64,000 bases of DNA from Streptomyces sp. NBC_01478 (GCF_036227225.1 NZ_CP109444.1:7297501-7361500), one strand, 5' to 3'; positions 8,684 to 18,393 are shown, counted from the stretch's first letter. Notes: generated by a model not told the origin, from the sequence alone. Numbers and translations: made by a program.

Positions 8684-9011
8684 GCGCCCAATCGTACCTA
8701 CGGAACCGTAAGTTACGTGTCAGTGCGGCGAGATGAGGGTCCGGAAGTGGCCACTCTCTCATGCGTAGCCGATGACCGGGTACCCGGGGTGAAGCAGTGG
8801 TGACGCACGGAAAACATGTCGGTGAGGGGCGGATGAGTGGCGATCCTCACGTCGCTCGTCTGTGAGGCCCTCTGGACATATGGGCGCACGGGTCGGATGA
8901 TCAAATGAGTGCGGTCGGCACCGGATGAGCGCCAAGATCGACCATCTGAAGCATCCGGGTCGCGGCCCCCACGGGGCAACCAGGACAAAATCCCTCACCA
9001 TAGGAGCAATC
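8684..9011. promoter_or_regulatory. Divergent intergenic region between the hemolysin III-like gene and pckG
   Basis: These 328 bp hold no convincing gene. Close to the hemolysin III-like start there are small dyads: TACGG-AA-CCGTA at 8699-8710 and CGTAA-G-TTACG at 8707-8717, possible repressor sites. An in-frame upstream extension of pckG from 8925 is open, but it lacks a good ribosome site and does not match PEP carboxykinase N termini. The final part contains the pckG ribosome-binding site (AGGAG at 9002-9006). Confidence 0.5.
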
Positions 9012-10835
9012 GTGGCGCGCGACATCGCGGCTCCCCCCGTCATCCCAACCGAGCACAAGGAACTGATCTCGTGGGTGAACGAGATCGCAGAACTGACCCA
9101 GCCGGACAGCGTGGTCTGGTGTGACGGATCCGAAGCGGAGTACGAGCGACTGAGCGAGGAGCTCGTCCGAAAGGGCACCTTCCAGAAGCTCGACCCGATC
9201 AAGCGCCCCAACTCGTACTACGCCGCCTCCGACCCGACCGATGTCGCCCGGGTCGAGGACAGGACGTTCATCTGCTCCGAGCAGGAGCAGGACGCGGGAC
9301 CGACGAACCACTGGAAGGCTCCTGCTGAAATGCGGGAGATCTTCGCGGGAGAACAGGGCATCTTCCGCGGCTCCATGAAGGGCCGGACGATGTACGTCGT
9401 CCCGTTCTGCATGGGCCCCCTCGGTTCGGACCTCTCCGCGATCGGCGTCGAGATCACCGACTCCGCCTACGTCGCCGTCTCCATGCGCACCATGACCCGC
9501 ATGGGACAGCCCGTCCTCGACGAACTCGGAACCGACGGATTCTTCGTGCGTGCTGTGCACACGCTCGGAGCGCCGCTGGCCGAGGGCGAGGCGGACGTGC
9601 CGTGGCCGTGCAACTCCACCAAGTACATCTCGCACTTCCCCGAGAGCCGCGAGATCTGGTCCTACGGCTCCGGCTACGGCGGCAACGCGCTACTGGGCAA
9701 GAAGTGCTACGCCCTGCGCATCGCCTCCGTGATGGCGCGGGACGAGGGCTGGCTCGCCGAGCACATGCTGATCCTCAAACTGACGCCCCCGCAGGGTGAG
9801 TCGAAGTACGTCGCCGCCGCTTTCCCGAGCGCCTGCGGCAAGACCAACCTCGCGATGCTGGAGCCCACCATCTCCGGCTGGACCGTCGAGACGATCGGTG
9901 ACGACATCGCCTGGATGCGGTTCGGGGAGGACGGCCGGCTCTACGCGATCAACCCCGAGGCCGGTTTCTTCGGCGTAGCGCCCGGCACCGGCGAGCACAC
10001 CAACGCCAACGCGATGAAGACGCTGTGGGGCAACTCCGTCTTCACCAACGTGGCGTTGACCGACGACAACGACATCTGGTGGGAGGGCATGACGGAGGAG
10101 ACTCCGGCCCACCTCACCGACTGGAAGGGCAACTCCTGGACACCGGAGTCCGGTTCGCCCGCCGCTCACCCCAACGCCCGCTTCACCGTGCCCGCTTCGC
10201 AGTGCCCGATCATCGCGCCCGAGTGGGAGGACCCCAAGGGCGTGCCGATCTCGGCGATCCTGTTCGGCGGCCGGCGCGCCTCGGCCGTACCGCTGGTGAC
10301 GGAGTCCTTCGACTGGAACCACGGCGTCTTCCTCGGCGCCAACGTGGCCTCCGAGAAGACCGCCGCCGCCGAGGGCAAGGTCGGCGAGCTGCGCCGCGAC
10401 CCCTTCGCCATGCTGCCGTTCTGCGGCTACAACATGGGTGACTACATGGGCCATTGGGTCGATGTGGCCAAGGGCCGCGACCAGGCGACGCTCCCGAAGA
10501 TCTACTACGTGAACTGGTTCCGCAAGAACGACGCGGGCAAGTTCGTGTGGCCGGGCTTCGGCGAGAACAGCCGGGTCCTGAAGTGGATCGTGGACCGCCT
10601 CGACGGCCGCGCCGAGGGCGTCGAGACCCCGATCGGCGTGCTGCCGGCCAAGGGTGCCCTCGACACCAAGGGCCTGGACCTCTCCGAGGCCGACCTGGAC
10701 TTCCTGCTCACCGTCGACAAGGACGTGTGGCGCGAGGAGGCCGCCCTGGTCCCCGACCACCTCAACACCTTCGGCGACCACACGCCGAAGGAACTGTGGG
10801 ACGAGTACCGCGCGCTGGTGCAGCGCCTGGGCTGA
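9012..10835 (+). CDS. pckG: Phosphoenolpyruvate carboxykinase (GTP)
   Basis: This 607-residue enzyme converts oxaloacetate and GTP to phosphoenolpyruvate, CO2 and GDP, the entry step of gluconeogenesis. The kinase P-loop FPSACGKTN has Lys277 and Thr278. RSMTRMG-like and [26 protein letters not shown] segments match the GTP-dependent class, as does the [12 protein letters not shown] block. The GTG at 9012 is chosen because AGGAG lies 5 bases upstream and the product [18 protein letters not shown] fits known family N termini; a longer frame from 8925 is unlikely. It is monocistronic with a strong hairpin 85 bp downstream. Confidence 0.97.
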   Translation: MARDIAAPPVIPTEHKELISWVNEIAELTQPDSVVWCDGSEAEYERLSEELVRKGTFQKLDPIKRPNSYYAASDPTDVARVEDRTFICSEQEQDAGPTNHWKAPAEMREIFAGEQGIFRGSMKGRTMYVVPFCMGPLGSDLSAIGVEITDSAYVAVSMRTMTRMGQPVLDELGTDGFFVRAVHTLGAPLAEGEADVPWPCNSTKYISHFPESREIWSYGSGYGGNALLGKKCYALRIASVMARDEGWLAEHMLILKLTPPQGESKYVAAAFPSACGKTNLAMLEPTISGWTVETIGDDIAWMRFGEDGRLYAINPEAGFFGVAPGTGEHTNANAMKTLWGNSVFTNVALTDDNDIWWEGMTEETPAHLTDWKGNSWTPESGSPAAHPNARFTVPASQCPIIAPEWEDPKGVPISAILFGGRRASAVPLVTESFDWNHGVFLGANVASEKTAAAEGKVGELRRDPFAMLPFCGYNMGDYMGHWVDVAKGRDQATLPKIYYVNWFRKNDAGKFVWPGFGENSRVLKWIVDRLDGRAEGVETPIGVLPAKGALDTKGLDLSEADLDFLLTVDKDVWREEAALVPDHLNTFGDHTPKELWDEYRALVQRLG

Positions 10836-10919
10836 GCCCCGTAAGACTCCGCGGCCGGTCGCCGATTGTGCCCTGACCAGCAATGTCGTCACAGGCCGGC
10901 CGCGGTGCGGCACAACGTG

Positions 10920-10951
10920 CAGGGCCCCGCACAACGGCGTGCGGGGCCCTG
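10920..10951. terminator. Hairpin terminator downstream of pckG
   Basis: A perfect 13-bp stem (CAGGGCCCCGCAC at 10920-10932 with its complement at 10939-10951) closes a six-base loop AACGGC. It lies about 85 bp after the pckG stop and before the kinase operon. It is G+C rich with no T tract. Confidence 0.8.
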
Positions 10952-11084
10952 TCCGTTGCCCGTGCACCACCGGGACGCCACGGCGTAGTCATGCCTCCCA
11001 TTTCACGCATACCCCCTGCCCAGACCGGCATTTCGAGGGACACTCGGGACAACCTGCAACGAACCCCGAAGTGAGGTGAGCGGG

Positions 11085-12068
11085 GTGCGCACTCCGGTCA
11101 GCGATCCGCTGAGCGTGGGGCCCTACCGGATCGCCGGGCGGCTCGGCTCCGGCGGCATGGGATGGGTGTATCTCGGCCGCTCGCCCGCCGGGCGCGAGGT
11201 GGCGGTGAAGGTCGTACGGCCCGAACTGGCCGCGGAGCCCGAGTTCCGCGAGCGCTTCGCCCGCGAGGTCGCCGCCGCCCGGCTGGTCAGCGGCGCCTAC
11301 ACCGCGGCCGTCGTCGACGCCGACACCGAGGCCGAACTCCCCTGGCTGGCAACGATGTACGTGCCGGGACCGTCCCTCGCCGAGGCCGTCCGGTCGGACG
11401 GACCGCTGCCCGAGGGACAGGTCCGCAGCCTCGGCGCGTTCCTCGTCGAGGCGCTCCAGGCGATCCACGCGGCCAACCTGATCCACCGCGACCTCAAACC
11501 GGCCAACGTGCTGCTCGCCTCCGACGGCCCCCGCGTCATCGACTTCGGCATCTCCCGCGTCGAGGGCGCCCCCAGCCTCACCCAGGCCGGGATCGTGGTG
11601 GGCACCCCGCCGTTCATGTCCCCGGAGCAGATGACGGCCGGTCAGATCGGCCCGCCCAGCGATGTGTTCTCCCTCGGCGGTGTCCTGGTGTACGCGCTCA
11701 CCGGCCGCCCGCCGTTCGGCGCGGGGGAGGCGGTGAGCCTGCGCGTCGTGCACCGGGCGCCCGAACTCGACGGCGTACCACCGGCGATACGGCCGCTGCT
11801 CACCCGGTGCCTGGCCAAGCGGCCCGCGGACCGGCCCCGACTGGACGTCCTGCTCGGCGAGTTGCTGGCGCAGCCGCGCCCCGCGACCTGGCCGCCGCCC
11901 GCCGTGGCCCGCACGATCGAGGTCCGCCGCAGCGAACTGGCCGCCCGGCGCGGGGGCGGCACCAGCCTGCCGGTGCCGTCCTGTCTGCTGCTGCACGCGC
12001 AGGCCCTGCTGGACGCGGGCCTCACCGACGACATGATCACGCGGGCGGTGGCGCGTGGCGACGCCTGA
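11085..12068 (+). CDS. Hanks-type serine/threonine protein kinase, cytoplasmic
   Basis: This 327-residue kinase has all core motifs: glycine loop GSGGMG (21-26), Lys42 in AVKVV, HRDLKPAN with Asp136, and DFG at 153-155, followed by a SPEQ version of the APE motif. It should phosphorylate Ser/Thr on partner proteins. No membrane helix or PASTA repeat follows the kinase domain, so it is soluble. GTG 11085 is preferred over GTG 11076 because GAGG lies 8 bases upstream of it. It is the first gene of an operon ending in a TerY-P triad, so it probably signals together with the phosphatase and second kinase downstream. The stop lies inside the next gene (14-bp overlap). Confidence 0.88.
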   Translation: MRTPVSDPLSVGPYRIAGRLGSGGMGWVYLGRSPAGREVAVKVVRPELAAEPEFRERFAREVAAARLVSGAYTAAVVDADTEAELPWLATMYVPGPSLAEAVRSDGPLPEGQVRSLGAFLVEALQAIHAANLIHRDLKPANVLLASDGPRVIDFGISRVEGAPSLTQAGIVVGTPPFMSPEQMTAGQIGPPSDVFSLGGVLVYALTGRPPFGAGEAVSLRVVHRAPELDGVPPAIRPLLTRCLAKRPADRPRLDVLLGELLAQPRPATWPPPAVARTIEVRRSELAARRGGGTSLPVPSCLLLHAQALLDAGLTDDMITRAVARGDA

Positions 12069-12516
12069 GTCCTCCCTCCCGCCCGGCCGGGACTACGACA
12101 TCGCCTCGTCCTGGCGGCAGTTGACGCACACCTGGGGCGCCCGCCGGAATTACCACGTCGAGAGCGAGGTCGATTCCGTCTCCCTGCAATTCGATCTAGA
12201 GGCGTCGGGCCGCACGCTCACCGTGCGTTTCATGACCACGAAAAGACTTCTCGTCGCCTTTGTCACCGACGGTCATTCTCTGCGCAAGGATCAATTGGCG
12301 ATCGCCGCCGCCGCGGCGAACGCGTGGAACACCGAACAGCTCAATCCCATGCTCTCGGTGTGGGACGTGCGCGGACCGAGACCGTGTCTCGCCGGGGTCT
12401 GCGACCTCCCGCTGACCTGCCGGATCTCCCAGGCCGACTTCGATGTTCTGGCCAGTGATTGGGTGGAACGGGCGCGACAGATGTTCACCCGTTGCCATCA
12501 GGTTTTCCAGCTCTAG
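12055..12516 (+). CDS. YbjN-domain protein (type III secretion chaperone-like fold)
   Basis: This 153-residue soluble protein resembles the YbjN family: an alternating alpha/beta pattern with the central segment LTVRFMTTKRLLVAFVTDG and a LNPMLSVWDVRG strand. YbjN-like proteins have a chaperone-like fold and are often found near signalling or stress genes; their biochemical role is not settled. The GTG at 12055 overlaps the kinase gene by 14 bp, pointing to translational coupling. Base use becomes less G+C rich near its end (12430-12560), just before the next gene. Confidence 0.6.
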   Translation: MATPESSLPPGRDYDIASSWRQLTHTWGARRNYHVESEVDSVSLQFDLEASGRTLTVRFMTTKRLLVAFVTDGHSLRKDQLAIAAAAANAWNTEQLNPMLSVWDVRGPRPCLAGVCDLPLTCRISQADFDVLASDWVERARQMFTRCHQVFQL

Positions 12517-12595
12517 AAGTGAATTGAGCATTCTCGGTCAACCCCTTTCGGCCGCCGCCTTGTTGCCTCCACTATGGGCGCCAACGGGGGTTGTC

Positions 12596-13504
12596 ATGAG
12601 ACGTACGTTGTTCACTGCTCTGCTGTTCGGCTTGTTGATCGCGGTGATTCCGGGGAGTCCGGCGGCCGCGGCTGGCGCGGACTGCGGCAAGAACCTTCCG
12701 ACGCGGCTGGGTTGTTGGCAGGACGCGCTGGACGACGGCGCCGTGGTCACGTTCACGCTGGACAAGCCCCTGGGCTTCGACGCCGGCCGGCCGGGCGGCA
12801 AGGCCGCCGCCCGCCGGGACCTCAAGAACCTTCGGGTGCAGGTACCGGCCGGCGTCCGCACCGGCCAGGGCGGCACCGCGCTGCTGATCCTGGCCGGCCG
12901 CGCACTCGTCGACCGGGACGCCAAGATCGACCAGTTGGACGACAGGACGCTGAGTGAACTCCCCGCCTGCGACGGCGACTTGTGCAAGGCGCTCAAGAAG
13001 TCCTCGCTCACCGGCGGCCAACTGATCGACAAGAAGGTGGGCGTCGCCGAACTCGGCGGACACCAGTCCACGGACCGCACACGAGTCCTGCTCATCGCCC
13101 TGACCGCCGTACTCCTCCTGCTGCTCCTGGCCCTCCTCCTCGCGGTCCGCCGCTCGCGCACCCCCGCCGTGGCGGGCGCCACGGAGGTCCGCTCCGAGGA
13201 GACCTCCGCCGAGACCACCGCCCGACTGCGGCCCGTCCCACCCGCACCGGCCCCCTCCTCCTACGGCCGCCAGGTCGGCCCCCGCCCCGGCCCGTCCCGA
13301 ACAGCCGTCGTGCGCACGGCACTTCACCCGCAGGGCTATGTCGAACTCGACCACGTCCTGTACCGCGCGGTGTGGGCCGAGCCGGACCGGACGCCGCCCG
13401 TACCCGGCGCGTACGTCGAGGTCACCGACGCCCACGAGCCCGACTCCGACGTCCTGTACGCCTTCCCGCCCGCCGCCCGGCATCACGCCCGCGGCGGCTC
13501 GTGA
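12596..13504 (+). CDS. Exported single-pass membrane protein of the kinase/TerY operon
   Basis: This 302-residue protein has a signal peptide (MRRTLFTALLFGLLIAVIPG, cleavage near AAA-G), an extracytoplasmic domain of about 135 residues with paired cysteines (ADCGKN, GCWQD, CDGDLC), a strong membrane helix near 166-187 and a Pro-rich cytoplasmic tail of about 115 residues. No family is recognised. The layout suits an external sensor whose cytoplasmic end meets the kinases or VWA protein encoded in the same operon. ATG 12596 is chosen because a GGGGG stretch lies just upstream and the signal peptide starts there. Confidence 0.7.
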   Translation: MRRTLFTALLFGLLIAVIPGSPAAAAGADCGKNLPTRLGCWQDALDDGAVVTFTLDKPLGFDAGRPGGKAAARRDLKNLRVQVPAGVRTGQGGTALLILAGRALVDRDAKIDQLDDRTLSELPACDGDLCKALKKSSLTGGQLIDKKVGVAELGGHQSTDRTRVLLIALTAVLLLLLLALLLAVRRSRTPAVAGATEVRSEETSAETTARLRPVPPAPAPSSYGRQVGPRPGPSRTAVVRTALHPQGYVELDHVLYRAVWAEPDRTPPVPGAYVEVTDAHEPDSDVLYAFPPAARHHARGGS

Positions 13505-13549
13505 CCCCCGTACCGCCCCCCCGTACCGCTCGCTCGACCAGGAGACACC

Positions 13550-14311
13550 ATGCACAGCGAATACCCGCCCACGCTGCCGGCGGAGTACGCCGACATCGAG
13601 TTCGAGAACAACGCGCAACGGCTGCCGCTGGTCCTGTGCCTGGACACGTCGAGTTCCATGGCGGGCGCGCCGATCCAGTCCCTCAACGACGCCCTCGCCG
13701 AGTGGACCCGGGAACTCCACGACGACGTCTCCCTCAGCTACAGCGTCGAGGTTGCCGTGATCACCTTCGGCGGCCGGGGCGTCGGCGCCTGGCGCGGACC
13801 CCAACTCCTCGACCCACGCGCCCCGTTGAGCCCCTTCGTGCCCGCGCACGCCTTCCAGGCACCCCGGTTCACCGCGTCCGGGGTCACCCTGATGACCGAG
13901 GCGCTGGAGCTGGCCATGCATGTCGTCGCGGCCCGCAAGGCGGAGCTGCGCGCCTCCGGACTCCAGTACTACCGCCCGCAGATCTGTCTGGTCACCGACG
14001 GCCTCCCCACCGACGCTACCGGCCATATGACCGACTCCTGGCACCGCCTGCTGCCCGTCCTCGCCGAGGAGCAACAGGCCCGCCGCTTCCGGCTCTACGC
14101 GATCGGCGTCGGCGGCATCACCGACCGCGGCGAACAGGTCCTCCAGGCCTTCGCGCCCAAGTTCAACGCGCGCATCCAAGGGTTCCCGTTCCGCGAGCTG
14201 CTCCAGATGATGTCGGCCAGCGCGAACGCCGAGCAGAAGGGCGCGGGCGACGAGGTCTTCGAGAAGATCTTCAGCCAGTTCAAGACCCAGCGCCCGGCCT
14301 GGGAGAGCTGA
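13550..14311 (+). CDS. TerY-like VWA domain protein
   Basis: This 253-residue protein is essentially one von Willebrand factor A domain. The metal-ion adhesion site is complete: D32-T-S34-S-S36 (LCLDTSSSMAGAP), a Thr in the FTASGVTLMTEA segment and a later Asp in LVTDGLPTD. TerY-type VWA proteins bind metal through this site and were described as part of a TerY-phosphorylation triad with a PP2C phosphatase and a kinase (Anantharaman and colleagues). Exactly that order follows here (14315 and 15103). AGGAG precedes ATG 13550. TerD-type genes, which often accompany the triad, are not in the window. Confidence 0.85.
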   Translation: MHSEYPPTLPAEYADIEFENNAQRLPLVLCLDTSSSMAGAPIQSLNDALAEWTRELHDDVSLSYSVEVAVITFGGRGVGAWRGPQLLDPRAPLSPFVPAHAFQAPRFTASGVTLMTEALELAMHVVAARKAELRASGLQYYRPQICLVTDGLPTDATGHMTDSWHRLLPVLAEEQQARRFRLYAIGVGGITDRGEQVLQAFAPKFNARIQGFPFRELLQMMSASANAEQKGAGDEVFEKIFSQFKTQRPAWES

Positions 14312-14314
14312 GCG

Positions 14315-15106
14315 GTGGCCGCCTCGCCCTGGCGCATCCACGGCCTGAGCGTCGAGGGCTACCGCCACCGCCGCGCCGGCACCCCCTGCCAGGACGCCTG
14401 CACCTACACCGCCTCGGCATCGGTGACCGTCCTCGCCGTCGCGGACGGCGCGGGCAGCCGCCCGCACTCCGACCAAGGGGCCCTGCACGCCGTCGAGTTG
14501 GCGGCGGAGCACTTCCGGCGCCGGGCCGCCGCCGTGTCCGGCTGCCCGCCGGGCGACGAGGTCCACGACCTGCTCGCCGACGCCTTCCACGACGTGGCGA
14601 AGCTCTTCCTGGACACCTACGGCGCCGCCGCCCCCGACTACGCGACCACCCTCACCGTCGTCGTCCTCACCCCCGGCTGGCTGGGCCATCTCAGCGTCGG
14701 CGACGGCTTCGTGGTCGTACGCGCCGGAACGGAGGACGGGGAACGGCAGTTCCATCTGCTCCCGCAGCCGCCCGCCGTCAGCGAGTACAGCAACGAGACC
14801 GTCTTCCTCACCTCGCCCGACGCACCCCGCCGACTGCGCACCGACTGTGTGGCGGACCCGCGCGTCGACGGCGTGCTGCTGTCCACCGACGGCCTCGCCC
14901 AGGCCGCCCTGTCCCACACCGGCGGCGGCCCGCCGCAGCCCAACACCTCTTTCGTGGAAGCCGTGTTCCGCTCCCTCGACACCCCGGGACCGGTGACCGA
15001 CAGCGCGCACGAGAGCCTCGCCGCCTTGCTCCGCTCCGACCGGCTGACCAGCCTCAACGCCGACGACAAGACCCTGCTGCGGGCCGTGCGCGCGGTGACC
15101 CCGTGA
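14315..15106 (+). CDS. PP2C-family serine/threonine phosphatase of the TerY-P triad
   Basis: The protein has 263 residues. PP2C signatures are the metal-binding Asp in VLAVADGAGSR, the ATTLTVVVL strand, LGHLSVGDGFVVV and a LLSTDGL segment. It should dephosphorylate Ser/Thr residues using two metal ions. The GTG start follows the VWA gene after 3 bp, and the stop overlaps the GTG of the downstream kinase (GTGA), so VWA, phosphatase and kinase are translated as a unit. Opposing phosphatase and kinase activities on the VWA protein or a partner are the expected logic of this triad. Confidence 0.85.
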   Translation: MAASPWRIHGLSVEGYRHRRAGTPCQDACTYTASASVTVLAVADGAGSRPHSDQGALHAVELAAEHFRRRAAAVSGCPPGDEVHDLLADAFHDVAKLFLDTYGAAAPDYATTLTVVVLTPGWLGHLSVGDGFVVVRAGTEDGERQFHLLPQPPAVSEYSNETVFLTSPDAPRRLRTDCVADPRVDGVLLSTDGLAQAALSHTGGGPPQPNTSFVEAVFRSLDTPGPVTDSAHESLAALLRSDRLTSLNADDKTLLRAVRAVTP

Positions 15107-16266
15107 CCGGCCGCACCGTCCACCTGGACGGCAAGCCCGTCACCCTCGCCGAACTCCCGCTCAAGGGCGGCGGCCAGGCGGCCGTCTTCCCCGTCGAGGG
15201 CGACGACACGATCGTCGTCAAGCTCTACCGAGACCGCCCCGGACCTGACCTGGAACGCCGCCTCGCCCGCATGCTGACCATGTCACCCCTCGCGGCCCGC
15301 CCCACCGACGCCAGCCAGCCGCCCGAACTCGCCTGGCCCACCGCCATCGCGCGCGGCCCCGACGACACCTTCCTCGGTTACGCCATGCGCCGCTTCGGCG
15401 AACCCCAACACGTCCAACTGGTCGGCCTGTTCACCCGCGTCCAGCGTCTGCGCCTGTTCGGCGACCGCGCGGACTGGCGCTTCCTGCTCGGCGTCGCCTG
15501 GAACCTCGCCTTCATGACGGCCCGCATGCACTACGACGACCTCGTCATCGGCGACTTCTCGTCGAGCAACGTCGTCGTGGACGCCAACGGCTTCGTCACG
15601 TTCCTCGACTGCGACTCCATCGCCTTCACCGACCCGGTCACTGGCGAGCCCTTCCCGTGCCTGATGCACACCACCGACTACTCCTCACCGGAACGCCAGT
15701 CGGGCGCGGCGGCCACCCCGGAGAGCGACAACTTCGCCCTGGCGGTGCTGATCTACCAGCTCCTGACCGCAGGCAACCACCCCTTCGGCGGCGTCCCGCA
15801 CGACAGCACCTCCGAGTCGACGGTCAAGGACAACATCGCCGGGAGCGTCTCCTACGTCGTGCGCCCCGAGCTGGTCGTCATCCCGCGCGGCACCGTCGAC
15901 CCCTCGGTCCTCCCGCCGGAGCTCCTCACCCTGGCCCACACGGCCTTCGGCGCGGGCGTCCACGCCCCCGCCGCCCGCCCCACCCCGGAGGTCTGGCTGC
16001 GCGCCCTGGACCAGGAGCGCTCCCGGGTCCAGGTCTGCCCGACCCGCCCCCTGCACACCTACGGCTCCCACCTCCCGACCTGCCCGTGGTGCACCAGGGC
16101 CGCGGTGACCGGCCACGACGTGTTCAACCTGCCGGTGAGGCCCACGGCCCCGGCGCCTCCCGCACCGACACCCGTACCGGACAACCGCTTCGGCCCGCTG
16201 AAGGTGGTGGCCGTCCTGCTCCTGTTCGCCCTGGTACTGATCGTGCTGGGTCACCTGTTGTCCTGA
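15103..16266 (+). CDS. TerY-P triad protein kinase with zinc ribbon and C-terminal membrane anchor
   Basis: This 387-residue protein has a divergent kinase domain. Lys40 (TIVVKLYRD) is the ATP-binding lysine, and the catalytic loop reads IGDFSSSN (Asp151, Asn156) instead of HRDxxxxN. The DFG region is LDCDS (Asp169). These variants are typical of kinases in the TerY-P triad. After the kinase there is a cysteine pair and CPWC (about 340-362), likely a zinc ribbon, then a Pro-rich linker and a terminal membrane helix (about 368-386). It is coupled to the phosphatase by a GTGA overlap. Its last 16 bp overlap the 3' end of the convergent minus-strand operon. Confidence 0.85.
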   Translation: MTGRTVHLDGKPVTLAELPLKGGGQAAVFPVEGDDTIVVKLYRDRPGPDLERRLARMLTMSPLAARPTDASQPPELAWPTAIARGPDDTFLGYAMRRFGEPQHVQLVGLFTRVQRLRLFGDRADWRFLLGVAWNLAFMTARMHYDDLVIGDFSSSNVVVDANGFVTFLDCDSIAFTDPVTGEPFPCLMHTTDYSSPERQSGAAATPESDNFALAVLIYQLLTAGNHPFGGVPHDSTSESTVKDNIAGSVSYVVRPELVVIPRGTVDPSVLPPELLTLAHTAFGAGVHAPAARPTPEVWLRALDQERSRVQVCPTRPLHTYGSHLPTCPWCTRAAVTGHDVFNLPVRPTAPAPPAPTPVPDNRFGPLKVVAVLLLFALVLIVLGHLLS

Positions 16267-16868
16267 GACCGCCCGCGCTCCTCCAGGAACCGGGTGTGCG
16301 TCTCCTGCCGCCGCTCCTCCGCCTCCCGCAGCCCCCGCGCCAGCCCCCGTGCCTCCTCCTGAAGCACCGTCAACTGCCGCTCCAGATGGCGCTCCGGCGG
16401 CTCGGTGCCCGGCGCCAGCCGCGTCCACCACCGCGTCCGTACGAACGTGTCGACCGCCTCCGGCACGTCCTGCCGGATCGCCCGCGACAGGATGTGCACG
16501 CCCTCCGGGTCCTGCGCGAGGTCGTGCGTGACCTGCGGGTCGAGGAGCCCGGCGAGGAGCTGGTTCAGCTCGGTGAGCCGGCCGGCCGCGGCGGGCGGCA
16601 ACTCGACGCCCGCCAGATAGCCGCCGAGCTTCTCGAAGTCGTCGCGCAGTTCCTCCAGTTGGGCCGACGGATCCGGGAAGTCGGGCAGTACCGGCCGCTC
16701 CGGCGGGGCGACCAGCGCCCCCGCGCCGTACAGCCCCACGACCACGACCGGCCAGTACGGCCCCGCCACGCCCACGAACGTCAGCACCAGGCCGACGAGC
16801 CCGCAGGCGCTGCCGGTGAGGTTCTTGCGGGACTCCAAGTAGCCCAGGAACCTCCTACTGATAGCCAC
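16251..16868 (-). CDS. Two-helix membrane protein with a coiled-coil tail
   Basis: This 205-residue protein carries two adjacent membrane helices near residues 17-52, then a Pro-rich linker and a long helical cytoplasmic region. The last 50 residues (HLERQLTVLQEEARGLARGL onward) look like a coiled coil. No named family is certain. GTG 16868 overlaps the end of the lipoprotein gene by 14 bp, so it is the last gene of the TelA operon. It could anchor or scaffold the TelA-like protein, which is also helical. Its 3' end overlaps that of the convergent kinase gene by 16 bp. Confidence 0.65.
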   Translation of the reverse strand: MAISRRFLGYLESRKNLTGSACGLVGLVLTFVGVAGPYWPVVVVGLYGAGALVAPPERPVLPDFPDPSAQLEELRDDFEKLGGYLAGVELPPAAAGRLTELNQLLAGLLDPQVTHDLAQDPEGVHILSRAIRQDVPEAVDTFVRTRWWTRLAPGTEPPERHLERQLTVLQEEARGLARGLREAEERRQETHTRFLEERGRSQDNR

Positions 16869-18393
16869 GGATCTCCTCGAAGGCGCCGTCCAGCGAGCCC
16901 TGTTGGGCGTCGAAGAGCCGGCCGCCGGTCAGGTCGGCGATGTGCTGGAGCTCCGCCTTGTCCGAGTCGCCGAAGAGGATGGGGAAGACGGGGATGTCCC
17001 GCCGGTCGCCGGTCAGTTGACGGTAGAAGCCGTCGAAGTCCTTCGCCTTGGCCCCGGTCGTGTTCTCCCCGTCCGTCATCAGCACGATCGACGTGAACGT
17101 GTCGCCACCGCTGCCGAGATGCTCGTACGCCTTCTCCAGCGAGGTGTAGATCGCGGTGTTCCCGGCGGCGCCGAGCGCCTTGGTGTCCGCGCGGATCGCG
17201 TCGAGCCCGGCCTTCGGATCGCCCGGGCTCACCACATGCGTCTTCACGCTCTTCACGGCCGACCCGAACGGCATCAGCGTGACCTCCTCCCGCTGCCGGA
17301 AGTCACCGGTCAGATCCGTGAGGGCCTTCTTCAGCCGGGACAGCCGGTCACCCGCCATCGACCCCGAGGTGTCGAGGACGTACACGGTCCGCGAGGGCCG
17401 GCGAAGCTTGTTCTCGTACGAGTCGAGGAGCCCGTCGGCGACGGACCGGCTCCCGGGGAACGGGAGTTCACGCCGTCGGCTGGTGTCCAGGCCCGACGCG
17501 GGCGGTACGGAGGTGACGACCGGGCGGCGGTGCGTGCGGGTGGTGATCAGTTGCTGCAGGGCGTCCGTGCGCAGGTCCGTCGTCACCCGCCGGACGTTCT
17601 CGCGGGTCGTGGCGTCCGTCGAGGCGAGGGACGTCAACGGGTAGTCGGCGGTGACCACTCCGTCGCTCGGGCGGATCACGGTCAGCCCCGGGATGCCCTT
17701 GAGGACGGACTCGTAGTTGAGCAACGCGTCGACGTTCCCCCGGCGTTGATAGGCCTGCGCGAGCCAGCCCGACGAACCCGAGGTCAGCTTCTGCCCCTTG
17801 AAGAACTCCTCGAGTCGGGGAGTCGCCTTGGTGACGTCCGCGTCGGTGAGTGCCGACTGGGCGCCGGAGAGCGCGGAGGCCACCGAGATGAGGGTCGAGA
17901 AACCGGAGTTGGAGCGGGCCGGGTCCGTCATGCCGTAGGTCAACCTGCCGTCCTGGACGGCCTGTTCGATCTGCGACCAGGTCACCTTGTCGGGCGTCCA
18001 GCCCAGTGCCGTGACGGTGGCCGTCTTCACGCCGATCGCGACCGGGCTCGACATGATCGGGGTCTCCGAGACGACCTTCTTCGCCGCGTCGGGCCGCAGC
18101 CGCAGATAGTCGTTCGACGACAGCCACAGCGCGTCGTACTGACCGTCGACCTTGCCCTTCGCCAGCAGGTCCACCGCGTCGAGGGTGCCCATGTAGGTGG
18201 GGCGGATCGTGACGCCGGTGTCCTTGCGGACCCGGTCGAACACCGGGGTCATGTCGCCGAGTTCACTGGAGGCGAGGACACGCAGGGTGCCGGGCTTGGG
18301 CGCGTTGTCGGTTTCGGCCTTCGTGTCGTGTGCCGACGTGCAGGCGGTGAGCAGCGCGGCCGTGCCGAGGGCGAGCGCGAGGAGGCGTCTCAT
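16855..18393 (-). CDS. Lipoprotein with a solute-binding domain fused to a VWA domain
   Basis: This 512-residue lipoprotein has the lipobox LLTAC with Cys18. Residues about 35-290 resemble a periplasmic solute-binding protein of the ABC type II fold (TLRVLASSELGDMTPVFDRV, YDALWLSSNDYLRL, DPARSNSGFSTLISV). Residues about 325-505 are a VWA domain with DTSGSMAGDR and LMTDGENTTGA, so the metal site looks intact. Extracellular ligand capture joined to a VWA interaction domain is an unusual combination. It is coupled to the TelA-like gene upstream by a 4-bp overlap; no ABC permease or ATPase is nearby, so sensing is more likely than transport. AGGAGG precedes the ATG. Confidence 0.8.
   Translation of the reverse strand: MRRLLALALGTAALLTACTSAHDTKAETDNAPKPGTLRVLASSELGDMTPVFDRVRKDTGVTIRPTYMGTLDAVDLLAKGKVDGQYDALWLSSNDYLRLRPDAAKKVVSETPIMSSPVAIGVKTATVTALGWTPDKVTWSQIEQAVQDGRLTYGMTDPARSNSGFSTLISVASALSGAQSALTDADVTKATPRLEEFFKGQKLTSGSSGWLAQAYQRRGNVDALLNYESVLKGIPGLTVIRPSDGVVTADYPLTSLASTDATTRENVRRVTTDLRTDALQQLITTRTHRRPVVTSVPPASGLDTSRRRELPFPGSRSVADGLLDSYENKLRRPSRTVYVLDTSGSMAGDRLSRLKKALTDLTGDFRQREEVTLMPFGSAVKSVKTHVVSPGDPKAGLDAIRADTKALGAAGNTAIYTSLEKAYEHLGSGGDTFTSIVLMTDGENTTGAKAKDFDGFYRQLTGDRRDIPVFPILFGDSDKAELQHIADLTGGRLFDAQQGSLDGAFEEIRGYQ

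Noticed and set aside
8925..9011. A longer N terminus for PEP carboxykinase
   Set aside because: The extra residues do not match the family and lack a ribosome site; GTG 9012 has AGGAG at the right distance.
12572..15010. An 812-codon minus-strand frame opposite the TerY-P operon
   Set aside because: It overlaps four well-supported genes and has no recognisable domain or ribosome site.
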